Positions 33,900 to 42,480 are shown, numbered from the stretch's first letter. The stretch is 57,326 nt of DNA from Nitrospirae bacterium 13_2_20CM_2_62_8 (GCA_001914955.1 MNDM01000047.1:1-57326); one strand, 5' to 3'. Numbers and translations are program-made. The notes: a model not told the origin generated them from the sequence alone.

Positions 33900-34112
33900 A
33901 TGGGCGAATCAACTTCCCTGTGTGCCATCAGACATCCGGACGGGTCCGTGAGCCTCTATGTGGATGAAGAGTACGCCATCGAAAAGGGCGTCGATCCAGC
34001 CAAACTGGTGAAAGTCGAGATCCCCCGGGAGCTCTATGTCAACGGATCAGTGCAGCAGATCCGGGAGTACGTGGCGACCTACCTGGAGTCCCAAGCGAGC
34101 AGCTCTGCGTAA
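33900..34112 (+). CDS. small hypothetical protein (70 aa)
   Basis: This is a soluble 70-residue protein rich in Glu, Val and Tyr, with two likely beta strands at the start (LCAIRHPDGSVSLYVDEEY) and a C-terminal helix (QIREYVATYLESQ). No family is recognised. The ribosome-binding site is weak. It is 33 bp ahead of the next gene and in the same direction, so probably cotranscribed with it. Confidence 0.6.
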   Translation: MGESTSLCAIRHPDGSVSLYVDEEYAIEKGVDPAKLVKVEIPRELYVNGSVQQIREYVATYLESQASSSA

Positions 34113-34145
34113 TTCATTCACCTCCATCGCGCGGAGAACACCAGC

Positions 34146-35324
34146 ATGGCCACCGTGCTGACTCCGGAACAGATCGAAGCCGTCGTACATGCACTCCCGG
34201 TGCAAGGGCGGATCATGTTACGTCTGTTGTTGCTTCAATATCTGGACGTGACGCGGGAGGAAATTGAGTATATGGCAGCCGATCGCCCGGACCCCCGATT
34301 TCATGCGGGGGAGAAGCCAAAAACGCCATACATTTCGCAAGAGACCATTCAGGGCATCACGGATCGCGTGGCTCAATACCGAACCAGAATCCGGCAGAAA
34401 CGGGAACGTACCTGGCTTCAGATCCAGTGCCTGCGCTCACAGATTGCGGTGAGCGGATCGCTGTGTGCTCTGTCCGAACAGCTGCTCGCCTCGCGGTTTG
34501 GAATGGATGCGGAAGAGGTTCAGGCGCTGAAAAAGGGGGCGCGCACCGATGTCCCCAAAACAGCCATCCGGGAACTTGATCGCAAATGGGAAGCGGACGA
34601 GATCGCAGAAGAGAGCTACCGCAAGGAGCGTCTGCGCATTGAATATCAGCGTCAACTCAGGAGACTCGAGCGGGAACACAAACGCTTGGACATCGCGAAG
34701 CGGGAACTCGAGGCGTCGAGCGGGGTACCGCTCCAGGACCACGAGATCGCCCACATTTGGGGGATTCCCGCAGGCAGTCTCGCCGCTCGCAAGGCCAAGT
34801 ACCTCCACCAGTATCTGCAGGGTCTCCAGGGCAAGCTCCAAGAGGTCAGGTTACCGGCGGAGCAAGCTCTTACACCTCCGATCGATCTATGGAAGGAGAC
34901 GTTTGTTGCCCTCTCGCGGCGACCCGTAGAACGAACCGTGGCGGTGTACGACGGCTTTGAAGGGACCGAAGCCACATTGGTGGAGAAGCTGATGGCATTC
35001 GCAGCAGGCACCTTCCCGGAAGATCAGGAAAACCGCTTTTGGCTGTCTCTGGTCCAGGAATCCAGGACCAATGCTGAGTATGGCGATCGAACCAAATCGC
35101 TCTTCCCGCTCCAGCGTCTGTCAGCCATCCTGACCGAGATGGACACCTCACCGGACGCACTCGAGCAAGAGTTGATGAGCAGAGTGTCTCCGAAGCCCAA
35201 AGCGCCGGCCGGTGAACCGCTGAAAGAGAAGGGAGCGGCCGACCTCCAACTCGGCGAAATGGGCGAGCATGTCCTGAAGAGTTTCCTTGGCGAGCAGCAC
35301 CCCGATGTGCACGGTCGCCGGTAA
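34146..35324 (+). CDS. hypothetical helical protein (392 aa)
   Basis: The protein is almost wholly helical and highly charged. A segment about residues 150-215 (containing AEESYRKERLRIEYQRQLRR) should form a coiled coil. The N terminus PEQIEAVVHALPVQGRIMLR could be a helical DNA- or protein-binding unit, but no clear helix-turn-helix is seen. No signal peptide or membrane segment is present, so it is cytoplasmic. I know no named family. A middle region with LWKETFVALSRRP and FEGTEATLVEKLMAFAAGTF looks globular. Confidence 0.65.
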   Translation: MATVLTPEQIEAVVHALPVQGRIMLRLLLLQYLDVTREEIEYMAADRPDPRFHAGEKPKTPYISQETIQGITDRVAQYRTRIRQKRERTWLQIQCLRSQIAVSGSLCALSEQLLASRFGMDAEEVQALKKGARTDVPKTAIRELDRKWEADEIAEESYRKERLRIEYQRQLRRLEREHKRLDIAKRELEASSGVPLQDHEIAHIWGIPAGSLAARKAKYLHQYLQGLQGKLQEVRLPAEQALTPPIDLWKETFVALSRRPVERTVAVYDGFEGTEATLVEKLMAFAAGTFPEDQENRFWLSLVQESRTNAEYGDRTKSLFPLQRLSAILTEMDTSPDALEQELMSRVSPKPKAPAGEPLKEKGAADLQLGEMGEHVLKSFLGEQHPDVHGRR

Positions 35325-35370
35325 GGAAGCTCAAAGAGAGGCTGATTCCTACCCTACTCCCTGCCGACGG

Positions 35371-35376
35371 TATAAT
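35371..35376 (+). promoter_or_regulatory. TATAAT box only 8 bp before a start codon
   Basis: A perfect TATAAT ends eight bases before the ATG at 35385. Transcription would start at or within one or two bases of that ATG, so the mRNA is probably leaderless. No good minus-35 box is visible. There is no ribosome-binding site before the ATG, as expected for a leaderless message. Confidence 0.5.
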
Positions 35377-35384
35377 GGTCGCCT

Positions 35385-35825
35385 ATGACGACCTCCTGGC
35401 CCAGGAATAAATTGTTGCGATATGCGTGCGCCGCGGCCCGCAACGCAGCCTTCCTGTTCACGGCCTTCCTCCACGCATCGTTGCCGGAGACAGCTTCGGC
35501 CGGAGGCATGTTGGAGATTGCCGACCTGCTGTCCCACGCGGATCAATACGATAAGCAGGTGGTCGTGGTGGTGGGGAAGGTCACCGGTCTGCAGGTTGCC
35601 ACGAACCGTCAGGGACAGCTCGCATATGGATTTCTGCTCAATGACGCGAAGGGTTCGGTGAAGGTGGTGGGATTGGGTAAAGCGGAAGTGCATGACGGTG
35701 AACAGGTCATCGTGGAAGGCGTCTTCAGTCGCCTTCGCCAGGTGGGCCGGGCTGTGGTCTACAATGAAATTAAAGCCAGCAGCATTCGGGCTTTAGATCG
35801 GCTTAATCCCGATTTGGTCGGTTGA
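35385..35825 (+). CDS. exported OB-fold-like protein
   Basis: After a signal peptide (CAAARNAAFLFTAFLHAS..., likely cut near ASA at residue 39) the mature 105 residues read as an OB-fold of the tRNA_anti/NirD-like type. The pattern is YDKQVVVVVGKVTGLQ, then LAYGFLLNDAKGSVKVVG, then HDGEQVIVEGVFSRLRQVG. Proteins of this kind bind small ligands, nucleic acid or partner proteins outside the cytoplasm. The exact role is unknown. The upstream TATAAT suggests leaderless expression. Confidence 0.65.
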   Translation: MTTSWPRNKLLRYACAAARNAAFLFTAFLHASLPETASAGGMLEIADLLSHADQYDKQVVVVVGKVTGLQVATNRQGQLAYGFLLNDAKGSVKVVGLGKAEVHDGEQVIVEGVFSRLRQVGRAVVYNEIKASSIRALDRLNPDLVG

Positions 35826-35965
35826 CATCCTTCCCGCTTCAATCTCCTCTTAGCTCCCTGGACTTATTGAAGGATTGTGACGACCCCGTGCTTGGGTCAT
35901 CGCTCTCCCGTCCGTTGAGAGAACCCTTGACGTGGAGGATGGCCCTTGGTACATACCATGTGCGT

Positions 35966-36041
35966 GGCGGTGTAGCTCAGTAGGTAGAGCAGCGGACTCA
36001 TAAGCCGCGGGTCGGCGGTTCGATCCCGCCCACCGCCACCA
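35966..36041 (+). tRNA. tRNA-Met (anticodon CAT)
   Basis: This is a complete 76-base tRNA including an encoded CCA. The acceptor stem GGCGGTG pairs with CACCGCC. The D arm contains AGCTCAGTAGGTAGAGC, the anticodon loop holds CAT at 35999-36001, and the T arm is GGCGG-TTCGATC-CCGCC. A first acceptor pair G-C and the D-arm type point to an elongator, not an initiator. A CAT anticodon could also be the lysidine-modified tRNA-Ile2; sequence alone cannot exclude this. Confidence 0.93.
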
Positions 36042-36266
36042 GCCTTCGCTAACGCTACGGCTGGCAAGCCAGCAGGCCTCGATAGATATCCCCCTCGACA
36101 GGAGCGCTCTTTTAGCGGATCGGACCGCGGACCGGGGGATACGAAGGGGGCGTGCCCCCTTCGTGGGAAGCATACGAGGGGGCTGGCCCCCTCCGTAGGA
36201 GCCGGTGAGGCAGGATTCAGAGCTGAACCGGCGACGAAGGCGGTTCGATCCCGCCCACCGCCACCA
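36014..36266. repeat. 28-bp direct repeat of the tRNA-Met 3' end (att-like)
   Basis: The last 28 bases of the tRNA (36014-36041, T arm through CCA) recur exactly at 36239-36266. The 197 bp between the copies hold a small GGCTGG hairpin just after the tRNA and two tandem hairpins: 36141-36164 (11-bp perfect stem) and 36174-36196 (similar sequence, one bulge). There is no gene. A duplicated tRNA 3' end is what integration by a tyrosine recombinase leaves behind. The apparently accessory genes begin just to the right. No integrase is visible, so the element is decayed, satellite-like or only partly in view. Confidence 0.7.
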
Positions 36267-36535
36267 TACCAAGCTTCGCTTGATCCGCCGCGTTCGATCA
36301 GATCGCGGCGGAGAGTTCCTTTGCCACCAGTAAGCTTAAATTCCTTGCGTCGTGTGAACCGCCCCTTAGACTGAGATTCTTCCCTTCGATTCGACCAGCC
36401 GCCCATCAAATTACTCTTGGCAGCTGCGTCAGGACCTCCAACATGCACTCCTGATGTTCAGGATCGAACCCCGGATGGCCTGGGGAGGCGGAAAGAGAGC
36501 TGTCAAGTTGGTGATTTTATATTTAGAATTTAATG
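36267..36535. other. intergenic stretch without recognisable genes
   Basis: Apart from a GC-rich dyad near 36280-36315 (CCGCCGCG facing CGCGGCGG), I see nothing. Minus-strand frames here that continue through the tRNA are artefacts. The last 60 bp turn AT-rich ahead of the promoter of the barrel gene. Confidence 0.4.
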
Positions 36536-36565
36536 TTGACAAAGTGAATCAATTATATGTATATA
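36536..36565 (+). promoter_or_regulatory. sigma-70-like promoter of outer-membrane barrel gene 1
   Basis: A perfect TTGACA (36536-36541) is followed by an 18-bp spacer and TATATA (36560-36565), 31 bp before the ATG. The flanking sequence is AT-rich, in contrast to the high-GC surroundings. It includes TATATGTATATA, a near-palindrome that could also serve as an operator. Confidence 0.6.
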
Positions 36566-36596
36566 GCACCCCACGGAGCGTATTGTTGGCACTAAC

Positions 36597-37679
36597 ATGA
36601 ACATTCTTACTGCAACTTCGAAGCGCGTTGACATCAGCCTCCTCGTGGGATTCACATTCCTCGCGCTTGCCTATTTCTATGTACATGATCCAGTAACCCT
36701 CTCAGCGTTCGAGTGGGTCCCCTCTGAAGAAGAAATTCAAAAATACCGTCAGAGCTGGAACCCGTTGTCAGAAGGTCCACTCCTCATTCAAGCTGTCGAT
36801 ATCCACCCAGAGGGACAACTTTCCGTCCGCCCGTTTATTTACGGACAGGTGGCCGAACACAGCTATGGTAATCGCTTCACGTTGCCGACCGAGCGCAAAC
36901 CCGGTCCGGTGCATTTGTACTCCGTGTCCCCATTAGTGACGATCGCCTATGGCCTCACGAACCACGTGGAGATCGGCACCGCCCTCTCAATGTCCTCGTT
37001 CTGGGCCAGGGATTCTCAGAGCTTCAATCAGGGCAAGGGGGGACCGATGACGACCAATACCGGCTTTGGGGACGTCTCCCTGTTCGTCAAGTATCGCCCG
37101 ATCATCCAGGATCCTGACACCTCGCGGCCTTCCGTCACACTTTATAGTCAAATCATCCTCCCCTCTAGCCGATGGACTGGCACAGAGAGGCCGCCCGGTG
37201 GGTTTGCGCCCATTGGCCGGCTTCCCTCAACCCGGTTTGGGGAGTTGGGCTTCACGGAAGGGCTCACGTTTCGGAAGAATTTCAGGCCATTCCGGGTCAG
37301 CGGCGGCGTGTTTTACACCTATGCCGCGCCAGGCAGTGAGGGAGCCACCACCACCTATACGGGTGACATCGTCAATACCAGGTTCGTGTTTGAACACTTC
37401 CTCGATGACAAGAAAAGCTTGGCCTACAACCTCGAATTCGTGGGTCTCCATACCCTCACCTGGCGCGCGGACGGGCATGCCATTAATCGGGGACAGCGGA
37501 GCGGCTCCACCACGTTGGGGATTGAGCCGGTGATTCAGTGGCGGTTCGGGGACAGCAACTTTGTCGGCGCAGCGGGGGTTCTGTTCACGGTGGCGGGACA
37601 GAATGCACTGGATGCGATCTACCCGAACTTCTCCATCCAGTGGTACTGGCGCAAGACCGGCAAGGTGATTATGCGGTGA
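36597..37679 (+). CDS. predicted outer-membrane beta-barrel protein, paralogue 1
   Basis: This 360-residue protein has an N-terminal hydrophobic segment (DISLLVGFTFLALAYFYV). A polar region shared with its paralogue follows (WVPSEEEIQKYRQSWNPLSE), then many alternating strands rich in aromatic residues and glycine, such as GFGDVSLFVKYRPI and RVSGGVFYTYAAPG. It ends with YPNFSIQWYWRKTGKVIMR. The pattern fits an outer-membrane channel of the phenol-degradation/transporter type, although the last residue is Arg, not Phe. The same protein occurs again at 46.9 kb and as a remnant at 45.6 kb, each beside the molybdate genes, so a role in oxyanion entry is possible. It overlaps the end of modC by 11 bp in convergent orientation. 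Confidence 0.65.
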   Translation: MNILTATSKRVDISLLVGFTFLALAYFYVHDPVTLSAFEWVPSEEEIQKYRQSWNPLSEGPLLIQAVDIHPEGQLSVRPFIYGQVAEHSYGNRFTLPTERKPGPVHLYSVSPLVTIAYGLTNHVEIGTALSMSSFWARDSQSFNQGKGGPMTTNTGFGDVSLFVKYRPIIQDPDTSRPSVTLYSQIILPSSRWTGTERPPGGFAPIGRLPSTRFGELGFTEGLTFRKNFRPFRVSGGVFYTYAAPGSEGATTTYTGDIVNTRFVFEHFLDDKKSLAYNLEFVGLHTLTWRADGHAINRGQRSGSTTLGIEPVIQWRFGDSNFVGAAGVLFTVAGQNALDAIYPNFSIQWYWRKTGKVIMR

Positions 37680-38649
37680 CCGCCGCAAGGCTGCCCTGTC
37701 TGGGCACCAAATGGATTGCGCCGGTCTTCACTGCGGCAACGACGGGTCCCCCTGCAATCAGGTGCAAATCTTCCATCGCCGAGCGCGTTACAATCGCGGA
37801 GAGCGAAAACCCGCAGTCGATCTCCACGCGAAGCAGCGCTCCCATTGAACTCACCCCACGCACCGTGCCGGACAGTCGATTCCTGGCGCTGCTGAGTCCG
37901 TTGGAAGCCTCGCGGATCCGGCCAGGGATGACCGTCTCGATGCCGACCACTTGAGCAACCTCGGCATCCTTCGGCTGGCTGAACACCTGTTGCGGCGGCC
38001 CCATTTGAAGGAGACGCCCCGCCCTCATCACCGCCATCTGATCTCCCAGCGCCAGCGCCTCCTCCCAATCATGGGTGACCACTAGCGAGGGAATGCCGAG
38101 CTGCCGCAGTAGATTTCTGAGCTCAGCACGCAACTTGACGCGAGTCGGTAGATCGAGCGCCGAGAGTGGCTCGTCAAGCAAGAGGAGACGTGGATGCCGT
38201 GCAATCGCTCGCGCGAGCGCCACGCGCTGTTGCTGCCCTCCGGACAGTTGAGCAGGCCTTAGATTCTCCACGCCCTGTAACTGAAGAAGCGTGATTGCAT
38301 CCACGACACGCCGTCGTCGTTCATCAGCCGTCAGCGTGCCCAACCCATAGGCGATGTTCCCCGCGACTGAGTGAGTGGGAAACAGGGCATAGTCCTGGGA
38401 CATGTGACCAAGCGCCCGCTGTTGTGGCGGGAGCCTCACACCCGCGCCTGTTTCGAGCCAGGTATCTCCCTGGAATCTGATGAGCCCGCGTTCCGGCCAC
38501 TCCAACCCAGCTAAGCACCGGAGCACCGTCGTCTTCCCGGAACCGGATGGCCCAAAGAGGATCAGGACAGTCGGCGGTTCCAACGCCAGTGTAAAACGAA
38601 TGTCGATTACCAACCGGCCTGGAAAGGACTTCGTGATGTCGACGATCAT
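37669..38649 (-). CDS. modC: molybdate ABC transporter ATP-binding protein ModC
   Basis: ModC powers molybdate import through ModB. It carries Walker A GPSGSGKTTV, the Q loop in MSQDYALFPT, the signature LSGGQQQRVALARAIA, Walker B LLLLDEPLSALD, and the H-loop VVTHDWEEAL. After residue 230 a TOBE-like domain binds oxyanion (about 100 residues). I start at ATG 38649, which overlaps the modB stop as ATGA; in-frame ATGs at 38661 and 38670 lie inside modB. A sulfate or tungstate transporter is the alternative, but modA and modB upstream make molybdate likely. Confidence 0.92.
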   Translation of the reverse strand: MIVDITKSFPGRLVIDIRFTLALEPPTVLILFGPSGSGKTTVLRCLAGLEWPERGLIRFQGDTWLETGAGVRLPPQQRALGHMSQDYALFPTHSVAGNIAYGLGTLTADERRRRVVDAITLLQLQGVENLRPAQLSGGQQQRVALARAIARHPRLLLLDEPLSALDLPTRVKLRAELRNLLRQLGIPSLVVTHDWEEALALGDQMAVMRAGRLLQMGPPQQVFSQPKDAEVAQVVGIETVIPGRIREASNGLSSARNRLSGTVRGVSSMGALLRVEIDCGFSLSAIVTRSAMEDLHLIAGGPVVAAVKTGAIHLVPRQGSLAAVTA

Positions 38650-39320
38650 TTCTGAGGCCATAAAGCCCACACTCTCCGGTTCATCGCGTACACTGCCAGC
38701 AACACGCTGTACGAGATCGCCAGGAGAAACAGCGCCGTCCTGGCAGCGCCCGCGTAGTTGAGTGCTTGCACCTCATCGTAAATGTCGATCGAGACCGTTC
38801 GCGTCTCGCCCTCGATGTTACCGCCCACCATCAAGACCACGCCAAACTCACCCAAAGTGTGAGCGAAGCTCAGCACGAACCCGGTCACTACGCCGGCCTT
38901 TGCCAGCGGGACCATGAGCTTGAAGAAAGTTTTCAGCCGAGAGACCCCGAGAGTCCAGGATGCCTCAAGCAGGCGCCGGTCGATCTGCTCAAAGGCTGTT
39001 GCAAATGGCTGGACTGCGAACGGCAGGCTGTAGAGGATTGACGCGAAAAGCAACCCTTCAAAGGTGAACGGCAACGGATGACCGACGAGACTCGTATAAA
39101 ACCGCCCAAGCGGGCTGTGCGGGCCGATCGCCACCAAGATATAGAAGCCCAGGACAGTCGGCGGTAACACCAAGGGGAGTGCGACCACCGACTCGATTAG
39201 GAATTTCCATCGCCATCGTGAGAAGCTCAGCCAATAGGCAAGCGGCAGCCCGATAATAAGCAGGATCAGAGCCGTCAGCGTCGCCAGCTTGAGCGTCAGA
39301 ATGATTGCCGTCCAGTTCAT
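38646..39320 (-). CDS. modB: molybdate ABC transporter permease ModB
   Basis: This 224-residue inner-membrane permease has about five hydrophobic segments. The EAA loop that docks on ModC is visible: EASWTLGVSRLKTFFKLMVP near residue 140, then the typical AHTLGEFGVVLMVGGNIEGE. Early segments read LATLTALILLIIGLPLAYWL and VVALPLVLPPTVLGFYILVA, the latter close to other ModB proteins. About 100 bp upstream without a gene separates it from the small lipoprotein. Confidence 0.94.
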   Translation of the reverse strand: MNWTAIILTLKLATLTALILLIIGLPLAYWLSFSRWRWKFLIESVVALPLVLPPTVLGFYILVAIGPHSPLGRFYTSLVGHPLPFTFEGLLFASILYSLPFAVQPFATAFEQIDRRLLEASWTLGVSRLKTFFKLMVPLAKAGVVTGFVLSFAHTLGEFGVVLMVGGNIEGETRTVSIDIYDEVQALNYAGAARTALFLLAISYSVLLAVYAMNRRVWALWPQK

Positions 39321-39420
39321 AATCGCTACGCCTCGCCATGTGGTATTGGTACAAGGCGTAATGTGGCACGTGGTGTTTTCGAGAGAGTCAGTTGGTCTCC
39401 CGTGGCCCGCTGTCCGGAAC

Positions 39421-39759
39421 TCAGCTGGCCTTGCATCGGAACTGCAGCCCCCAGCGCCGGTGCGTGGTGAGGTCTCCGGTTCCCTCTGTCGTGCCCGATA
39501 CCATGCTGTACCCTCGTGTCTCGCCTTCTCTCAGAATGGTGTACCCGGACGGACATTTGTTCGCCATGACCCCAAGCGCTTCCTTGCGAAAACCCGAAAA
39601 CATCGGGCCTCCCCTATCTTCCTTGTAGGGGTACGTCACCACCCCGCCCGACGCGCTCTCCTGAACCAGTTTGGCCCCTTCGGCGCACCCGCCGCAGGCA
39701 AGGAAGACGGCAAGCCCTAGGACTCGCCAGCACCATTTAACCGGGCAACGTAAATCCAT
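39421..39759 (-). CDS. small lipoprotein between modA and modB
   Basis: The 112 residues begin with a hydrophobic signal (VLGLAVFLACGGCAEG) that contains candidate lipobox cysteines. The mature part has YKEDRGGPMFSGFRKEALGV, CPSGYTILREGETRGYSMVS and ends LQFRCK, with two conserved-looking cysteines likely to pair. I do not know its function. Its start overlaps the end of modA by 23 bp, so it is translated from the modA message. The position inside the mod operon suggests a part in metal uptake, but it could be a passenger. Confidence 0.7.
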   Translation of the reverse strand: MDLRCPVKWCWRVLGLAVFLACGGCAEGAKLVQESASGGVVTYPYKEDRGGPMFSGFRKEALGVMANKCPSGYTILREGETRGYSMVSGTTEGTGDLTTHRRWGLQFRCKAS

Positions 39760-40540
39760 ACCGTCGCATAATCTCCTGTCCTTCGGATCCTCTCACAAAC
39801 TCGAGAAACTGCTTCGCGGCCTCTTTGTTTTTCGCGTTCTTGAGGATCACCGCGCCCTGCTCCAGAGGAGGATGAGATTCAATTGGGATCTGCCAATATT
39901 TACCAGCCGTCTTCATCGAAGGCGCAAGCGCCAGCGACAGCGCGACAATTCCGATGTCGCAGGCGCCGGACTCAATGAATTGCGCGGCCTGAGAGACGTT
40001 TTCACCCAGGACCATTTTGTCCTTCACGCGATCATAGACCTTGAAATACTTCATGGCTTCCACAGCCGCCCGTCCGTAGGGGGCGTGCTTGGGATTGGCA
40101 ATGGCTATCTTCTTGACAGCCGGGTCCGCCAAGGCATCCAGACCTTTCTGCACGTCCACCTTCGACTCCATCGGAGTCCATAGCACGATGCGCCCAACGG
40201 CATATTTGTACAACGAACCGGGGAGCGCATGCCCGGCCTCCCCAAGCTTCTGAGGATAGCGGATATCTGCCGAGAAGTAGAGATCGAATGGGGCGCCGTT
40301 TGAGATCTGTGAAAAGAAGTTGCCGGATGACCCCAGTGAGAGCTTAACGTGGACGCCTGTCTTCTTCTCATATTCGGCCACCAGATCTTTGAACGCGAAG
40401 TTCAAGTCAGACGCAGCTGCGATAGTTAGCTCTTCGCTTAAGGCCACCGATGGCCAGACCGACCCTAACGCGGCAACCCCTATGATCAATACCGTGCATA
40501 TCCTGCGTCTCGCTCGTAATGTGGCTTTTCTGAAGATCAT
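39737..40540 (-). CDS. modA: molybdate-binding periplasmic protein ModA
   Basis: ModA captures molybdate or tungstate in the periplasm. After a signal peptide (ICTVLIIGVAALGSVWPS...) come the oxyanion-binding landmarks AASDLNFAFKDL, SLGSSGNFFSQI and APFDLYFSAD. ANPKHAPYGRAA and the late IGIVALSLAL follow. Length is 267 with ATG 40540, chosen because GGAGG lies seven bases upstream; ATG 40546 overlaps that site. It follows the large porin gene by about 140 bp. Confidence 0.93.
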   Translation of the reverse strand: MIFRKATLRARRRICTVLIIGVAALGSVWPSVALSEELTIAAASDLNFAFKDLVAEYEKKTGVHVKLSLGSSGNFFSQISNGAPFDLYFSADIRYPQKLGEAGHALPGSLYKYAVGRIVLWTPMESKVDVQKGLDALADPAVKKIAIANPKHAPYGRAAVEAMKYFKVYDRVKDKMVLGENVSQAAQFIESGACDIGIVALSLALAPSMKTAGKYWQIPIESHPPLEQGAVILKNAKNKEAAKQFLEFVRGSEGQEIMRRYGFTLPG

Positions 40541-40683
40541 CAGCATTCCTCCGGTTGAGACCGCTCTATAGATGAACAGGACGCAGTACTCCTTATCATA
40601 AATAAGAGCCGAGAAATAGTGGGAGGGTCGTCCTAAGCCAGACAAGGCGACCCTCCCAGAATTCAGAGGACACAGGAGGAACT

Positions 40684-42480
40684 TTAGAAAAAGATCTGCA
40701 TCTGGACGCGCAGGATATTGTCAATCAGCGTGCCTCCCTTCGCGTCCAACGGCACGCAGCCGGAAGGCCACATGGCCGTGTTGTTGCAATTCGTGCCAGC
40801 CTGCGAGCCATTGACCGTATTTGGCAACGGGTTGCTTCGGCCGATCGCATAGCCGCCGGTTCCCATCGCCACATTCGAGTAGGTGATCATGAACTGATAA
40901 TCGTAGGTTCCGAACGGGAACCAGTTGATCGAGACATCGGCCTCCTTGATGAGATCGCCGGAAGCATTGGTGTCCGGGTCCCAGTAGGCATAACGGGCCG
41001 CGACTTCGAGGTGGCGGGGAATGAAATAGTAGCCGGATTGGACGTACCATCCGGTGGCGTTTCCAAGCAGGCCCCCAGCAAAACCCGTGCAAGGGCCTCC
41101 TGTCCCGTTCGTCTGGACGCAAGGCAGCCCCTTCTCATGTCGGTTGATGTTCTTGAAGTAGTACTCTCCCTGGAGCGAGAAGCCACGATATTTGAGAACG
41201 CTATCTAATCCCCAGGTGGTGTAATCCACGATCCCCCATCCGAGCTGGCGCGCGTTTCCGAAGGTCGCCAGTTGCCGGCGCCAGTTCAGATTCGCGAGAT
41301 CAATGCCAACGAAGGCGTTGTCAGTGCTCGTGTTGATCCCGGGGTTATAGGCAATATTGCCGGCCACAGCCACTTGCGGCGTTTCCGAATAGACCAAGTC
41401 CCCTTCGCCGTAGCCAGGCCGTCCCGTCACGTTCCACTGGATCCGGCTCGTGTACATGAGTTGGTTGATCCAATTGCCTCGAAAGTCCGCATTCAGGTTG
41501 CGCTGATTCCCAGGACAGCCGGCCGGGGACGGAAAGGGATTCCCGCTGGTCTGCCCGCCGGGACAGTCCTGGTTCGGCTCTTTGCTCTCAAAAGACCCGT
41601 AGTCGGTGAAGAGAGGGCCACCGCCGTTGAAGATCCCGAAGTAATAGTTGACGGGATAAACTTCGTCATCGTTCATGATCGTCACGCCGATATCGCGCCG
41701 GTTCACCCCGTTGGCCGTAAAGGCATCCGAGACGAGGGAGCGCTCGGCGAATTGCATGGCGGCCGTATTGTTGATCTGAGTTCGGTTGAAATAGACCTTG
41801 TACTGGCCAGCCTGGACGTTAAAGAGCGGGAAGTGGGTGCTGGTGAAGTAGTAGTCCAGCAGATTGACCGATCCCGGCGTTTGCGCGTTTTCAGCTGTTT
41901 CCATGCCGAGCTGGAGGAAGTACTTAAAATCCGGGTTGATCAGATGCCCCAAGAACAGCAACCGTGCGCGCCGCAGGTTGAATTGGGAGCTTTCACCGAC
42001 CGAGCGGTTTGCGCGATAGTCACCGAACACGCCGAGGAGTTCCGGGAAATTCTTGGCATCACCGGGATTTCCCCAGGCATTATTCCGCCACCTCGTTGTT
42101 TCCCGTAATTGCAACCGGCCGCGGATTTTCAGAAAAAACGCATTGTCGTTCATCGAGAAGTTGAAGCCACGGTCGTACCAGACCTTGAACGGGAGCTGAG
42201 TCTGGTAGCGGTAGGTCTCCGATTCCTTGAGGGCCTGCTCAAACTCCTCCTTGCTAATGATTCCCTTCTGAAGAGCCCGCTCCAAGAGAAGACGCAACGC
42301 TGGGTCCTGGCTCTCGATAAAGACGTACTTGCCGTCCTTCTCGACCAGCTTCCCCGATTCGGCTGCAGGAGCGTTCATTGGGGCAGCAAGCATCCCTATG
42401 CCAGTGGCCGCCAGGATAATTGCACTTACCCGCCAGACTTTGATGGGACGCGTATGAATTAATTGATGCCAGATGTTCAT
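40684..42480 (-). CDS. large outer-membrane porin (phosphate-selective porin O/P-like)
   Basis: The 598-residue protein has a signal peptide (VSAIILAATGIGMLAAPM...), a helical segment (about residues 45-85, ALRLLLERALQKGIISKEEF) and a long beta-barrel with strands such as FFLKIRGRLQLRETTRW, FKYFLQLGME and FNVQAGQYKVYFNR. It ends QMQIFF with the C-terminal Phe that the BAM machinery recognises. The layout matches OprO/OprP-type porins, which pass anions; an anion channel inside a mod cluster fits molybdate entry. ATG 42480 has GGAGG at proper spacing. Loops carry several Cys-Pro-Gly stretches. Confidence 0.82.
   Translation of the reverse strand: MNIWHQLIHTRPIKVWRVSAIILAATGIGMLAAPMNAPAAESGKLVEKDGKYVFIESQDPALRLLLERALQKGIISKEEFEQALKESETYRYQTQLPFKVWYDRGFNFSMNDNAFFLKIRGRLQLRETTRWRNNAWGNPGDAKNFPELLGVFGDYRANRSVGESSQFNLRRARLLFLGHLINPDFKYFLQLGMETAENAQTPGSVNLLDYYFTSTHFPLFNVQAGQYKVYFNRTQINNTAAMQFAERSLVSDAFTANGVNRRDIGVTIMNDDEVYPVNYYFGIFNGGGPLFTDYGSFESKEPNQDCPGGQTSGNPFPSPAGCPGNQRNLNADFRGNWINQLMYTSRIQWNVTGRPGYGEGDLVYSETPQVAVAGNIAYNPGINTSTDNAFVGIDLANLNWRRQLATFGNARQLGWGIVDYTTWGLDSVLKYRGFSLQGEYYFKNINRHEKGLPCVQTNGTGGPCTGFAGGLLGNATGWYVQSGYYFIPRHLEVAARYAYWDPDTNASGDLIKEADVSINWFPFGTYDYQFMITYSNVAMGTGGYAIGRSNPLPNTVNGSQAGTNCNNTAMWPSGCVPLDAKGGTLIDNILRVQMQIFF

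Noticed and set aside
35850-36448. Long minus-strand frames across the tRNA (up to 183 codons)
   Set aside because: They are antisense to tRNA-Met and include the GRDRTADP-type peptide that arises whenever a tRNA is translated backwards. There is no ribosome-binding site or protein-like pattern.
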